From NCBI RefSeq assembly GCF_030253575.1, contig NC_080559.1, positions 35,005,001 to 35,069,000 of the forward strand: a stretch of 64,000 nucleotides of DNA. Direction: 5' to 3'. Under the pieces are notes generated by a model. The model was given only the letters and a program-made list of their open reading frames with translations. It searched no databases and was not told the DNA's origin. The DNA is from Rhododendron vialii. Lineage: Eukaryota > Streptophyta > Magnoliopsida > Ericales > Ericaceae. The stretch's first letter is position 1; the number at the start of each line of letters is the position of its first letter. A program made the position numbers and the translations under genes. Shown piece by piece: positions 11,324 to 23,013 of the stretch.

Positions 11324-12679
11324 TCACATCTTACAACACCAATCATTTATATCTTTATAAAAGAGTTCTCTTAAAGTATCCATGTAGCCTACTTGTAGCC
11401 TAAGTGCAACAATCAATGATCCATCTTCATTAGGCCCATCCATAATAAAGGACTTGCCATCAAAGGCAACACTTCCTGGACCTGCGTGAATTTCTTTTCC
11501 CCAACCAAAATCTATACCTTTGAGTGGCAGGCCCAACCAACTTGTGATCTCAAGATTTGGGTTACCATAGAAAGCTCCTTGGGTTGACCCGACGGTATGG
11601 TACGTCCTGAAACGGGTTAAGTTTGGTAAACCCTTGACCAAGTCGAGTGCTGATTTCACATAGTCATCTGTGACCATCTCTATAGCTTCTCTAATTTTAC
11701 TTGGGCCATAGCTAAATGGCTTAGTCATCAGCTCTCCTGCTCGGCTTGTAGCCGCGACCCGTAAAAATGCATTCCCAAAGTACCCTCGTGGCAGTGGTGG
11801 CTTCATGCGATCGCGAATGTTTACTTGCAAGTACAACTTTGTAATCTGCTCACCTTTGTGCTCACGTGCCTTGCATGTGCATCTCCACAAGTGTCCTGCC
11901 ACGGCCTCATATCGGCTGTAGAGTTTTGCGTTGGCAGCTCGCCTATCATTAGCCATGTTCTTCAGCTTTTCAACTTGGGTTTTACTAAGGTGTAACATGG
12001 ATACAGTTGTTCTCTTGTTTCGCTCCTCATCATTGTTTGAAAGACCCATCAACAATGGTGGAGGTTCAAATCTCTCATGATTATATCGCCGTGTTGGCGG
12101 ATCCCGGGCCAGTAACACCGTCCGATCGAGAAATGGGACGACGCCCAATGGCTCACCGCGTGCTATTAGGGCCCACATGGACATGAAGTGAGAGAAACTT
12201 GTACCATCTACCATGATGTGTGATGTAGCCAAACCAAGGCTCAAGCCACCACACCTAAACCTAGTGATTTGCACCAAGAGCAATGGAATTTCATGCAAAG
12301 GAGCATCATAGTCCACTGAAGGAATCAGTGATCGGAGATCTGGTGTTGGACAGAAGTCGCCAAATTCCGCTATTTCGGCATCCAACTCGGCTTCGTAAAG
12401 CCTAGCACCGACCGAGTTGCACTCGAGCTCGACTCGGCTGCCGTTTCCTACCCATTTCAAACGTCCAGCCAGTGGGTAGAAATGCACAAGTACTTGGCTC
12501 AAGGAAATTTTGATAGATTCAAGGGTCGATTTATAAGAAAAGTCGCAAGAGGGACGATAGATGTAGATGAGGGGAGCATGTGTTATAGGTTTATCCTGAT
12601 CACAATCTGAAATCACTATACCAGAGGTAGGAGTAGGTTCAGCTGGCTTTATTGTGTAGCAACTCTTCAATACCACCAT
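11324..12679 (-). CDS. BAHD acyltransferase, spermidine hydroxycinnamoyl transferase-like
   Basis: A single-exon ORF of 451 residues, the usual BAHD length. The catalytic HXXXD motif is HIMVD at residues 154-158 and the structural DFGWG motif is at 390-394, both intact. The N-terminus (SCYTIKPAEPTPT, then THAPLIYIYRP) resembles the plant HCT/spermidine hydroxycinnamoyl transferase branch. Family members are cytosolic enzymes that transfer an acyl group from a coenzyme A thioester to an alcohol or amine. The acceptor cannot be told from sequence; a polyamine (hydroxycinnamoyl-spermidine, often in the pollen coat) or a shikimate-type acceptor are both possible. The start codon follows a (GA)n tract a few bases upstream, which would lie in the 5' leader as (CT)n. 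Nothing is broken. The family call is firm and the substrate call weak. Confidence 0.93.
   Translation of the reverse strand: MVVLKSCYTIKPAEPTPTSGIVISDCDQDKPITHAPLIYIYRPSCDFSYKSTLESIKISLSQVLVHFYPLAGRLKWVGNGSRVELECNSVGARLYEAELDAEIAEFGDFCPTPDLRSLIPSVDYDAPLHEIPLLLVQITRFRCGGLSLGLATSHIMVDGTSFSHFMSMWALIARGEPLGVVPFLDRTVLLARDPPTRRYNHERFEPPPLLMGLSNNDEERNKRTTVSMLHLSKTQVEKLKNMANDRRAANAKLYSRYEAVAGHLWRCTCKAREHKGEQITKLYLQVNIRDRMKPPLPRGYFGNAFLRVAATSRAGELMTKPFSYGPSKIREAIEMVTDDYVKSALDLVKGLPNLTRFRTYHTVGSTQGAFYGNPNLEITSWLGLPLKGIDFGWGKEIHAGPGSVAFDGKSFIMDGPNEDGSLIVALRLQVGYMDTLRELFYKDINDWCCKM

Positions 12680-12682
<3 letters not shown>

Positions 12683-12718
<36 letters not shown>
12683..12718. repeat. (GA)n microsatellite in the acyltransferase 5' leader
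   Basis: About 17 GA units immediately upstream of the minus-strand ATG at 12679, hence (CT)n in the transcript leader or core promoter of the acyltransferase. CT-rich leaders are common in plant genes. Confidence 0.9.
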
Positions 12719-13189
12719 CTGGGTTTATGAAGCTTCCACGTAAGAACAAGAAATATAAAATATAGGGTACCGGAGCTGGGTGCACATCTATAAAAAGAAA
12801 AAAGAAAAAGAGAGAGATCTGGGTGCACAATGAATCGTAAGAATGATTTAATTATTCTATATATTTGCTGGTCGAAAGTGAAAGAAAATCCGCGATTGAT
12901 TCAGAGTTCACTATTAAATATGCAAATGGCTGATTATATAAATTTCCATTGATTTTTAAATGAAACTCTAAGGACATTGCAACTCCCATCATTGGCACTT
13001 TCAATATTGTAACTCCAAATACCAACCACCCAGAACGGAATTGAAATTGCTGCCATTAAGAAAAGTCAAAGATATAAACTCAAGAGGAGGGGTGTGTCAC
13101 ATGTCACCCGATTATAAAAAGATATACAGTATATTTTAAAATCAGCTCACACCCGAGAGCCCAGGTATACACCCCCAAAATAAAGAGCC
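12719..13189. promoter_or_regulatory. Probable upstream region of the acyltransferase gene
   Basis: No coding exon was found. By position this should contain the promoter of the minus-strand acyltransferase. A minus-strand TATA-like string (TATAAAATATAG type, around 12750-12765) is possible but unproven. Confidence 0.35.
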
Positions 13190-13252
13190 TTGCTGTGCTA
13201 CCGGAGGCTCTGCGGAAGTCAAAATCAGAGAGCACTCATCTTGGGGTGAGCC
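13190..13252 (-). pseudogene. Fragment of plastid-type 23S rRNA 3' end
   Basis: On the minus strand the sequence contains CACCCCAAGATGAGTGCTCTC, then GACTTCC, then AGAGCCTCCGGTAGCACAGC. From memory this order and wording match the region near the 3' end of bacterial-type plastid 23S rRNA, with a few differences. It is too short to function and lies between ordinary nuclear sequence, so it is best read as a nuclear insertion of organelle DNA. The GC-rich stretch to about 13440 may belong to the same insertion but I cannot place it. A mitochondrial origin is less likely. Confidence 0.6.
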
Positions 13253-13924
13253 CATGGACTCCGGATGACCGGGAAAATGGGCGTTAGCCCCCCATGCTCC
13301 CACGGTCTGCTTACTGAGGAATAGAAAGGAAGGACACGGGGCCTCCCAGTGGGGGGCCTGCTATGCCAAAAGCAAGAGAAACCCATCCCTCTCTTTCCTT
13401 TTTTCCGCCCCATGCCCCCCGTGAGAACTCCCTTGCAGACATAGTCAAGTTCTATCTTCGAGTCCTATGAAGCACCCAAATTTACCTAAAACAGTCATTT
13501 TAGTCATAACAATATAAAAACTATGCTTTGAAACAAAATGGAATGAGATTTTCTCTTGGACACTTTGCTTATGTGTGTTGAAAGGGAATTGCTTTGAAAT
13601 TTGGTTTAAAATCACTTCTACACTACTTTTAGTATTTGAAAGAACATTGACTTCTATTTTAATGGGCATTTTAAACTATATTTGTTCCATGTTAATGGAC
13701 AATTAACCTTAAACCATGTGTATTTTTTATGGGCATTATGTATGATTCTCATAATCTCATTAGAATATGTGTATATATCGTTTTGGGTATTATGGATTGT
13801 TAACCTAAGCACATGTATACATTTTTTGGCTATCAAATATAAGGGTTTTATTATTAGTGGTTGATTTCTCCTAATTTCGCAACCCCTGACTTAGCCTCCT
13901 GGCTGAAAATTGATGGGGTGTCTC

Positions 13925-13963
<39 letters not shown>

Positions 13964-14778
13964 GGAGAGAAAGGAATCAGAACTTCCACTGCTGAAGAAA
14001 ATAAATGCTTAGAGTTTCCTCGCAAAGGCAACACATTGTAGGCTAGGCGATAACGTAACAAAAGCAATCAAGCATACCTGGAGCTGCAGGAATACAAAAA
14101 ACAAAAACACAACAAAGAAGGACCACACTAAAGAGACACTAACCACCATCCAAAAAAAGAAGAGACACGAACCCAACTAGCAACTAGCAACTATCAACTC
14201 AGTAGTCAACACCAACATGTCAAGCAAAGAAGCCTCCCATACAATATCAACAAGTTGTGCAGTTTGTGCTATGTATGTTGAAAGATAAAATCCAAGCTTT
14301 TATACTGCTTGTTAATTTCATAACCAAGCAATGTGGGCCTAATTTCACAGGTTTGGTGGCCTATCCAGACAAGATTAGCATACAAGATGTTTTTTATAAG
14401 AACAGTCAAGAAGAGGCTGGACTTATGAGCAGTTAAGAGAAAAAAACGAAGTTGTGACAACAGTTAGGAGTTGTATTTTCCATATGGACGGCCAAGAAGA
14501 GGCTGGGCTTAAGACTACATAAGAGTAAAAATCAACCAGTGGCAAAAGTTAGGACTTAGAAGCTCCACATCCCAGTATAATTTGAAACAAAAGACAAGTC
14601 GAAGGTTTTAAAATAGGAAAAATGTAGAGAAAAAAAGAAGAAGAAAAGGGGTGATTGTCCTCTTATGGAGTTGATGAAGATATTAATGCAAAAGCAAAAG
14701 AACCAAAAGCGAATAAAACAGCCAGAGCCAGATAACAATAAGAAAGAAATGCATTAAGCCAAAAGGATAAAAGTGAGG
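13253..14778. other. Intergenic, no gene recognised
   Basis: A GC-rich piece at 13253-13440 of unknown origin follows the organelle rRNA fragment. A (CA)n microsatellite lies at 13928-13960. The remainder is AT-rich, with short ORFs of no recognisable family. The last few hundred bases should include the 3' untranslated region of the elongin-B-like gene. Confidence 0.5.
13928..13960. repeat. (CA)n microsatellite
   Basis: About 16 uninterrupted CA units followed by GAGGGAGAGA. Confidence 0.95.
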
Positions 14779-15210
14779 TTACAAAACACAACCTTTTCTC
14801 AGGGTCAGAGCGACCACAGCATCATTCTCAACCTGAAAAAGGTGAGACAAATGCATTGAACACGTCAACAAATCCTCAGGTGAGCTAAAAAAAATGAGAT
14901 TTTTCAAGGATATCATAACAAGAATTCCATAGGATGATGGGAACCAAGTATTGCTATTTCTCAATTCTCATGCAAATAACATGGAACCCGGATTTTGGGG
15001 ATAAAATTGAAGAAAATGGAGTGATACCTTCTGATCTGCCAACGTTTTTGAATCATCTAACACTTCACCGGTTTCCACAAGAGTCAAGCGCTGATCATTA
15101 GCAGGTTGATCAATAAGGGGGTGCAACTTCTGCTTAATGTCAAGAATTGTCTCCGTTGGATCACACTGCAGAAAGTAGGTAGTCTTGCTACGCTTGACAC
15201 GAATGTACAT
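14779..15210 (-). CDS. Elongin-B-like ubiquitin-fold protein
   Basis: Two coding exons on the minus strand, 15210-15028 and 14832-14779, separated by a 195-base intron with donor AAG|GTATCA and acceptor TTTCAG|GTTGAG; together 78 residues. The protein begins MYIRVKRSKTTYF, continues through DIKQKLHPLIDQ and VLDDSKTLADQKV and ends VENDAVVALTLRK, which is the plant elongin B ubiquitin-like fold. In animals elongin B pairs with elongin C in transcription elongation and cullin ubiquitin-ligase complexes; the plant role is less defined. The ATG lies four bases after a good acceptor (TTTTCAGGCG|ATG), so a leader intron is likely. A longer ORF starting at 15366 just reads through that intron. The sequence has LVETGEVL where relatives usually have LGTGEVL-like text. 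Confidence 0.85.
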
Positions 15211-17027
15211 CGCCTGAAAACAAGTCCCAATTACAGATTCGTCAAGTAACTGAAATAATAACAAATTGCTAGAGCGAAGTGCACTAGAAAAGTACGGTAA
15301 AACAGGATTTACTTGATTTGTCCTGTGCCTGTGCCTATTGGAGCTAAATGCTTCACTGTGCTTCAATGGCCATTAATTGAGGTTTTTGCAATGTTCCAGA
15401 TTCCAATTGTTCTGTGCCCATGTCTTTATAGATAACCTTTATTGGGCCAAATGTAGGTTCTGTGTGAAGTGCACACCCCAACGGCGACCAAACCCGTCTA
15501 ACAACTGCTCTAAACACCTGTCGTTTTTTGCACTGAACTAGGGCACTGGAGCTCAAGGCTAATATTCCTTTCAGGAACTGAACACTTTCTAGAGCCATAA
15601 TTGAACCCATATACGATCATCTCAACTTTCTCACACTTCTATGAATGAAGACAATTATAAAAGAGGAAAAAGCCTTCCCCCACCCCCAATATTGCAAACT
15701 TCGTATTCCTTTGTTCACCGTTAAGGTAATGTTTGGATCTTGGACAGGTTATTTGCAGGAAAAGATAACAAGGCGGAATAGCTAGGAAACATACACACAT
15801 ATTTGGGTAGTTCTCCTGAAACCTTTTCTTTTCCCTCCTCAAATCTCTTCACAAAACCATGCTCCAAACTCACCCTAAAATTACATAGTAACACGAAAAA
15901 AAGAAAAGATAATATCCAAATTGGTGGATATGATAGTGTTCCCTCGACATTGATTTGTCCTTGGGGCCACCTCACCTTACGCAAACGCATGGAAAGAGCT
16001 GTGGGAGGGACTGGAGAGATTAGCCCGGTTCATCGGAACACTCTTCATTACTAAAACAAAAAAATAACTATTTTCGCCATTCTTGCGAAAATACAAGATC
16101 CATGAAAGGAATACACGATACATGAAGCTGAAGGCAACCGAATCTAATTCTGGAATTCAAACCCTAAAATAAGCACATACAAAAAGTCAGACACATAGCA
16201 GAAGAGTCGAAAGAGCAGGCCGAGCAGGCCTTTGATCATCTAAAGGTTACTTCACAGATAAAACTGTATGCATTGATTCCTATACATACGCTATGTATGC
16301 GTACGTAGGGTAGAACTAGTAGAATGATAAACACTTCGATGTGGATTGTACATGCAATTACTATCATGTTTCACTGATCGATCAAGAAACGCTAACCATT
16401 TGACCAGGATTTGAAGTCTCCGGCGACGGAATTATCTTCGGAGAAAGTGACCGGAGGTACGGTGACCACCGGTAGCGTTCTTCTGCTTCTCTCTCTCTCT
16501 CTCTCTGCGGCTCGGAGTCCAGACCTGTGAAACAGTTTAAGGCTGTGTTTGGATTTTAGAAAATAATGTTTGGAATAGGTGTTAATGACCGGATTGGATC
16601 CGAATTTCATCCGGTACACTCCGAACACGATTGCCATAATTTGATCCGATAATCTGTTTTTTCTGATAATTCGAAAACAATCATTCTACAACTATAAATA
16701 CTTATACGAATATTTACATAAATCCATTTATATTCACATTGGAGCACATACACACTATACCTCAAATATATGTATGTAAAGTGTTTATGTCTTTGTTTGT
16801 GGTTATATAATAATTGATCTGAAAACTAACGAATAGAATTTGATTATAGGAGATGTCCATGAGTTTGGTTGGACAAATTATAGTGTTATGGGTGTATTTT
16901 CAACAACCCAAATTTGACGGGTTGACAAAATTTTAACCCGTAAATAATCCACCAACTTATAAAACTAACGGATTTATTTATTTTATTTGTTGATTTCAGC
17001 GATTGCTCAAATCAACAATGAATGTCT
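15211..17027. promoter_or_regulatory. Leader intron and promoter side of the elongin-B-like gene
   Basis: No further coding exon was established. A minus-strand segment at about 16398-16540 contains a (CT)n run on the plus strand (16488-16506) and ends at a possible donor (CAAATG|GTTAGC), so it may be the untranslated first exon of the elongin-B-like gene. A minus-strand ORF through it (16637-16392) is not recognisable. The calcineurin-B-like gene starts at 17719 on the other strand, so the two genes are divergent. Confidence 0.4.
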
Positions 17028-17231
17028 TGTTTGGATAGCGTTTTTAAAAAAAATTCCAACTCAAAAAACACTCGTTACCCTTACTTTCAATCACTACTTA
17101 CTCATATCTTTAATCATTATTCTCATTTCTCTCTCTATCTCTCTCCAATTATTACACTTACTTTCAATCATTACTCTCATTTCTCTCTCAATTCATAACC
17201 TTACAAAATTTCTCAAAAACTCATCCAAACA
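17028..17231. mobile_element. MITE-like element with TGTTTGGAT termini
   Basis: Starts TGTTTGGAT...TTTT and ends TTTT...ATCCAAACA, giving inverted ends. The inside is CT-rich with repeated TTTCAATCATTACTCTCATTTCTCTC-like units. The element at 55494-55703 looks like the same family in the opposite orientation. No coding capacity. Confidence 0.6.
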
Positions 17232-17299
17232 CAGTAGAGATAAACCAGCCCTTGAAACTAAAACTATAATTTATTATCAAGGAAAAAGTAAAGGAAATT

Positions 17300-17434
17300 G
17301 AATTCTACACTCCCTTTTTTGATATCAACACTCCCTTTTTTTGTCTTTTAGCAAAAAAAATTACATATACTTTTAACACTAAAATCTAAAAAAATGAGTG
17401 TAAATGTCCAAAAAAAAGGAGAGTGAAGTAAATT
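17300..17434. mobile_element. Small hairpin repeat (MITE-like)
   Basis: The left arm (ACACTCCCTTTTTTGATATC...ACACTCCC) and right arm (GAGTGTAAATGTCC...GGAGAGTGAAG) are approximate reverse complements around a short AT-rich centre. It lies about 285 bases upstream of the calcineurin-B-like start codon, probably in the promoter. Confidence 0.5.
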
Positions 17435-17718
17435 ATATTTTTTCGAATAGAAGGGGGAAAAAGTGAGACCCTGGAAACTCAAAGGTTTTGCATAAATGTC
17501 CTTGAACTTTATCATAACTTGAAAATGACCCCTGCATTAATGGCCCGAGTCGGATTAAACAGCTCTAAATGTCACCATCAGGTAGTTGATGAACTTGAAA
17601 ACAGTTGTACACAGATGACCCAACCTTCACCCAAAATTTCCTAGCTCGAAATTAGGGTTTTTGTTGTCATTTGTAGACCTAACAATCTCCTTCGATTATC
17701 TCATCGCTACTTGAAACA

Positions 17719-20700
17719 ATGGGCAATACATCTTCGATGCTCACTCAGTACGACATCGAAGAGGTTCAAGAGCACTGCAATCATACATGTAAGTACATAC
17801 GCGTAGATCTATGTGAGTTCGCATGTCTATGGTAGTGAATTGAGTTTTGGGGGATTGTTGATTGGTTAATTAGTTATCTGCAGCGATTTGTTTGTTTTTG
17901 TTTGGGGGGTTTCAGTTTCACAGCAGGAGATAGTGTCTCTATACCAGAGATTTTGTCAGCTCGATCGCAACGGTGGCGGCTTCGTCTCCGCCGACGAGAT
18001 CTTCTCCGTACCTGAATTCGCCGTCAATCCTCTCTCTCAGGTACAAACATTTTCGTATTTGTATGTGTTTCATCGCCACACCCTGTACACAATCAATAAT
18101 AGGAATGCTCTCTGCAAAAGTTTTACCACTGAAACAGCGAGTCCCTGCACGCCCTGTGCATAATCAAGGAAGTTAAATAAAAGGGTGATACGTATTGGAT
18201 ATACGAAGTGACTTGTGGTAAAAAAGTTGGAGGAATTGTATATGGAGGAGAAGATGGAACGAAGGGAATAAAGATTCTCACTCATTTGAAGATGAGAATG
18301 ATGTGAACCTTAGTGAAATTCATGTCTTGAAGGTTGCGCGCGTAGAAGTCTATTGCTAATCTTTTTGTTAAGAGAGAGAAAATACAGGCTTATTGTTGTA
18401 TGTCCTGATATTTTTTTGACCTAGCGTTTCAGGTGATGGGGATGTATTTTTGCCCATTTCTCTCTGCTTGGTAGGGATGTTTACTGGTTTTGATTTATGT
18501 GTGTTCTATTTTTGTTTCTTGGACCTAAGACCTTGAGTTGTGAAGTTTTCTACTCCCATTGGCCCGATTGTGTCTTCAGAATCCATTTGGAGAATTTTGT
18601 AGCCATCTCGCCCTGTCTTCTACAACCCTTTAGGCATGTCCAGAGCTTTTTTGTAAATACCTTTTGCGGTCATGCAGTTATTTGGAGTACTTGTTTATTT
18701 ATCTTTTCAGTCGTACAAGGTTGTATTGATGAAATGAGGCGGAAGATTTAATGTTGATTTTGCATCTCTGTTTCCTCTTTTCAGAGATTGATGAGGATGT
18801 TGGATGGATTGAATTTCAAGGAATTCGTAGCATTCTTGTCCGCATTTAGTTCTCGTGCAAGCTTGCAACAAAAAGTCGAATGTAACGACTCTTTCCCGTT
18901 CTATGTAATTGCCAATTCACATGGGGGATGTTGAGTTGTTCAGTATATCTTTATCTTTTTATTTTTTGATGTCCAAATAAAACAACGGTACATGTTTTCC
19001 TGTAGTCATCTTCAAGGTTTATGATTCTGATGGCAACGGAAAGGTTGCATTCAATGATATGTTGGATGTTCTACGCGATTTGACTGGACAATTTATATCT
19101 GAACCACAAAGGGAGGTTAGTTCTTTGTCTTGTTTATTTTGGTAAGCATTATTTAGTTCTAAATTAATTTGGTTTCCACGAGAAAGGCTGGATGGAAACT
19201 CATCTGAACCTAGGTTTGCATTATCCTTGGTCAGTGGTGTATCAACTAATCAGTAGAATTGAGGAAAAGAAGCGGTATGTAGATTTGGAAGTCTAATTAG
19301 TTTGCCACCAATGGGAAGCAATCTTCCACTCGACAATGGACATATTGTAAGAGGAGAATACAGAACCTGCTATTCGTTGGGATATTGGAAGAATGAGAGA
19401 AAAGAAAAGGAAATTGCCTCATGTGACATAAAATGTTGCAAAACACTATCAGTGTCATTTGAAATTTCAGACAGGGGGTAGAAATAGAATCCTGTCCCAT
19501 CCTGGAACGAAACAACGCGTGTTAATTTTATTCAAACTTTGAGGAAGTCCTTCTCGGAGAACTTATCTTTTCATTACAAAGCTCTGATCTAGACTAGACA
19601 ACATGCAGAGAAATATAAATTTCTCGAAATGCCTTATGTATTCACTTTTCATTGGTGCTTTCCAGGAAACCAATTGAGTACTGTGAGTAGAAACTCTTAG
19701 GACTTGTAAGTCCTTTTTATGTCCATTATATGAAAAGTCAACACAAAATCTCGAGCTCTGTTGGTTACATGTACTGATGTACACAAGGCCAGTTTGGTGT
19801 AGATCTTTGGGAAAAGTCCATTTTACCCCTGTGGTATAGGTCGGGTGCCGTTTACCTCCCTGATATTTAGACCACATTACCCCCATGTGCAACATGGAAT
19901 AAAATGCACCGTCAGGTTGTCCATCTGTATTACCGGCTTGTGTAAGGGACGCACACAGTCCATCTAAGCTACCACGTTACCCCCAGCATTTGGAATCCCT
20001 TTCGCTAAGCTACCTCACATAAACTTCATCTAATTTGATTGTCTATATCTGGGGCCATTTTTTCCCAAAGACTGCATACTACTTGTTCTGCAAGATGAAA
20101 GCTGGGCCAACATGAATGTTTGTTTTTCGTGACTATGTTTATACAGAAAGTTCTGACCCATGTGCTCGAGGAAGCAGGCTACACAAAGGATTCTTTGTTA
20201 ATTGCAGCGGACTTTGTCAAGGTAATGAGAGTTTACTTCTACCATACCTAGTTAATGCAGTTTTGGATACCATATGGTTTTTATTTTTAAGTATGATGTT
20301 CAATTAGAAACGCCTAAATTCTAATTCTGATCTGCCATGCACTAGAGATGTAGTGCAGTAATGGGTATAGATTCTATAGAACCTCTTTTTTTGAAGTTGG
20401 GTATAGAACTTTGTTAACTGTTTTCTTATTAAAGAAGAATGATCGAAGTTTGTCTTTTTGTGCCTGTGGAAGGCAATATGCACCCATATTAACAAGCTAC
20501 TTACCAATTTATCTCAACAAATTGATACTCGAAAACACACACGCGCAAGCATGCACGTGTGTGGTAAGGTAAAAAACACGCACCAACTTGGTATTTTTTG
20601 GGTATTGTAAACAAAGTGGAAGCCTCAAATTAAATTTCTGACTGATGTAATTATCTCGTTGAGTAACGGGGTTTAATAATTTTCTTTCTTTCTCATTAGA

Positions 20701-20809
20701 CAAAGAAAGAAAAGCTTGATTATTGTTTCGCAAAATGACTATCCACATTTTCTTGCAGATTCTTGGAAACTCTGATTTGAAGATGGAAGTTGAGGTCCCC
20801 GTAGATTGA
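17719..20809 (+). CDS. Calcineurin B-like EF-hand calcium sensor
   Basis: Six exons: 17719-17788, 17916-18040, 18785-18881, 19006-19115, 20147-20221, 20759-20809. All have GT-AG introns and phases that join cleanly, giving 175 residues, the usual calcineurin B length. The start MGNTSS fits an N-myristoylation site (Gly2), suggesting membrane association. Two canonical EF-hand loops are visible: DRNGGGFVSADE (about 42-53) and DSDGNGKVAFND (about 105-116). The second and fourth hands appear degenerate (LDGLNFKEFVAFL; EEAGYTKDSLLIAADF). It resembles the regulatory-subunit type of calcineurin B rather than the CBL family of SnRK3/CIPK partners, by exon plan and short length. Plants lack an obvious calcineurin A, so the partner is unclear. 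Intron 4 contains a block of ordinary dispersed repeat (about 19810-19990). Confidence 0.9.
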
Positions 20810-22232
20810 ATTGATGATAGTGAGTGTTGCAATGGAAGTTTCTTAAAATAACGGAGCTCCAGTTAGGTTGCGCTGCTTGCGATATGTCCTTGTGTACAAA
20901 ATTTTATCCTACATTATGCTGGTAGTTTGTATCGAAATATTTCCCCCTCACCCATTGTTGCTTTATTAACAGTTTGAAATCATTAATTTTCCAAGTTATG
21001 CACATGTTTTGCGACGTCCTTTTATGGCTCCTGCTTCATCGTGAGCTCTAGTGAGGTTGTTTTTGGAACTGTGGGAAGGTAAAAACTAAAAAGAAAGGAA
21101 GGTAAATAAACTATTTCGTAATACTAAGGTCTAACTAAAATAGTAAAATGTTACCTGATGTTCCTGTTCTATGGGCGGTTTTTGGTCTTGATTTTCTTAC
21201 TGGCACATTGCTACAGATTCACGTTAATTAAATTTTTTTTTTGGCCCAAGTCAGATTCACATTATTTGGAATTTGTTGGAAGTTACTTCTCTTTCTAATG
21301 TATATAGTGTGAGCAATTTATGTTATAAGGTCAGTAACTGCTTGTATATTTTGATTTTGGAAGCCTTGTTTTCGAAAATATATTTTCAGCAATGGAGAAC
21401 ATGCTTTTTTTTTTTTAATTTGAATTACAAGCTCCCAGAATAGTACTGTACTACAGTATAGGAGAATCATGTGATATGATATTCAATTAACCGGATCTTA
21501 AGACGAGTTTTAAAAAGGGGAGTGATTTTTGCATTCCTTTTTTTAACTAATCTCACCTTTTTTGTTTTTAGTGAGAGGGTATTTTGGTAATTTCACATGC
21601 TAAAAACAAAAAGAAAATGTGATTAGTAAAAAAGAAAGTATGAAAATCACTCTTCTTTAAAAAATAAACATTTATCAAAATGAACCCGAGATTGACCATA
21701 AAAAACTACCATAAGACATCCCCATAGTTCCCATACTAATATCTCTGCACGGATCTGATCATGACTGTGAAGTCAACATATGCATTGAAGAGCTTTTTTT
21801 TTAAGAGCATAATATATGCATTGGATCTTGTCTTAAAAAGAAACACATGCATTGGATCTGATAAAGAAAACATAAGAAACAGGAATGCTACATGCACCGA
21901 TTTTTTATCCAACTTCGGACACAATTATGTCTATAACTAATGAATGCATATGGGCTCATATGCATTCAACGGTTCCGGAGATAATTATGTCTAAAATTGT
22001 GTAAAAAAATCTGTTGTGTTTCTAGACTTTTTTTTGTTCGTGAAACACACATTAATAACCTTTCCTCTGTGCTTACATACATCTGCATGAAGACATACAT
22101 CTCTCCTACACCGCTATACGGTACGGTATTAATTGTACGAAACGCGGGAGCATTCAAGTGCAATGGTCGGCCAATGCTGGACCCACACAATACACCTTAT
22201 TTTAGTTATTTATAGCCGTTGGCATTGACCAC
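20810..22232. other. Downstream region of the EF-hand gene; one MITE
   Basis: No gene was recognised. The beginning should be the 3' untranslated region of the EF-hand gene. A MITE-like hairpin lies at 21511-21662. T-runs and AT-rich DNA make up the rest. Confidence 0.5.
21511..21662. mobile_element. MITE-like inverted repeat (about 150 bp)
   Basis: The left arm TAAAAAGGGGAGTGATTTTTG...TTTTTAACTAATC and the right arm GATTAGTAAAAAAG...GAAAATCACTCTTC are reverse complements with mismatches; both inner ends carry TTTTTGTTTTTAG or its complement. No coding capacity and no clear target duplication. Confidence 0.65.
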
Positions 22233-22580
22233 TAGGGGTGTGAATGGGTCCGTCGGGTTGGGTTTGACCCCGAATCAGATTATGTCGGGTAACAATATCT
22301 CGGGCCCGAAACCGAACCGAACAGGTGGTAAAAATTGTCCATTAGCTTGATTCTTTACGTCGGATCTGGTTGGTTAGGTTTACCCTTCGGGTCGGATTGG
22401 ATCCGACCCCACGGGGTAAGGAACCAGACCCAAAGGGTAAGGAATACACCAACTCGAACTTAGAATCGAAAATTGTTTTTTAACAAAAATAAACCCACAC
22501 CTGTCCAAACCACATGTTCGATTCCGCCTGAGATCCTTCAGATCGGGTTGGTCGAATTGCGGGTTCTTTGCAGACCCCTA
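22233..22580. mobile_element. hAT-like MITE (TAGGGGTGTGAA ends)
   Basis: Begins TAGGGGTGTGAATGGG and ends GCAGACCCCTA, so TAGGGGT forms inverted termini. The inside repeats GGGTCGGGTT/ACCCGACC-type words. This is the signature of the GGGTGTGAATGGGTCGGG elements common in plant genomes, usually regarded as hAT derivatives. The flanks TTGACCAC and ATGGCCAC are close to an 8-base duplication but offset by one base and with two mismatches, so the duplication is only tentative. Confidence 0.65.
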
Positions 22581-22640
22581 AATGGCCACACAGCTGAATT
22601 TTCAACTACTCCTAAAAGAACCTCTTTTTATTTACAGAAA

Positions 22641-23013
22641 AGCTACAGGTACAGCATTTGCTGCACAGCAGTCATGCACAGATCCGTTTTGCGCTCGTCT
22701 CGGGTCCCGCAAAGATGATCGGAGCCGCTCATTTTGTTCCAAATGTGTCGCTTATGGTCCCTATAAAAAATCACCTCAATCCAATATCGGGAAGGGTGTT
22801 TACGAATCATCCAACTTTGCCCTAAATTTTGAAGCAAAGTTGGATGATTCGTAAACACCTTTCCCGATATCGGATTGAGATGAATTTTTACAGGAACCAT
22901 AAGCGACGCATTTGGAACAAAATGAGCGGCTCCGATCATCTTTGCGGAACCCGAGACAAGTGCAAAACGGATCTGTGCATGACTGTTGTGCAGCAAATGC
23001 TGTACCTGTAGCA
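22641..23013. mobile_element. Long near-perfect hairpin (180-bp arms, 13-nt loop)
   Basis: Arms at about 22641-22820 and 22834-23013 are reverse complements with only scattered differences. The innermost pair is CCAACTTTGC and GCAAAGTTGG around a 13-base loop. The outer ends read GCTACAGGTACAGCATTTGC and its complement. The matching ORFs seen on both strands are an effect of this symmetry, not genes. It looks like a young foldback or MITE; a transcript across it would fold into a long double-stranded RNA. Confidence 0.85.

Noticed and set aside
15353-15610. 85-residue ORF upstream of the elongin-B-like gene
   Set aside because: Probably leader or intron; no motif, and the conserved protein starts at 15210.
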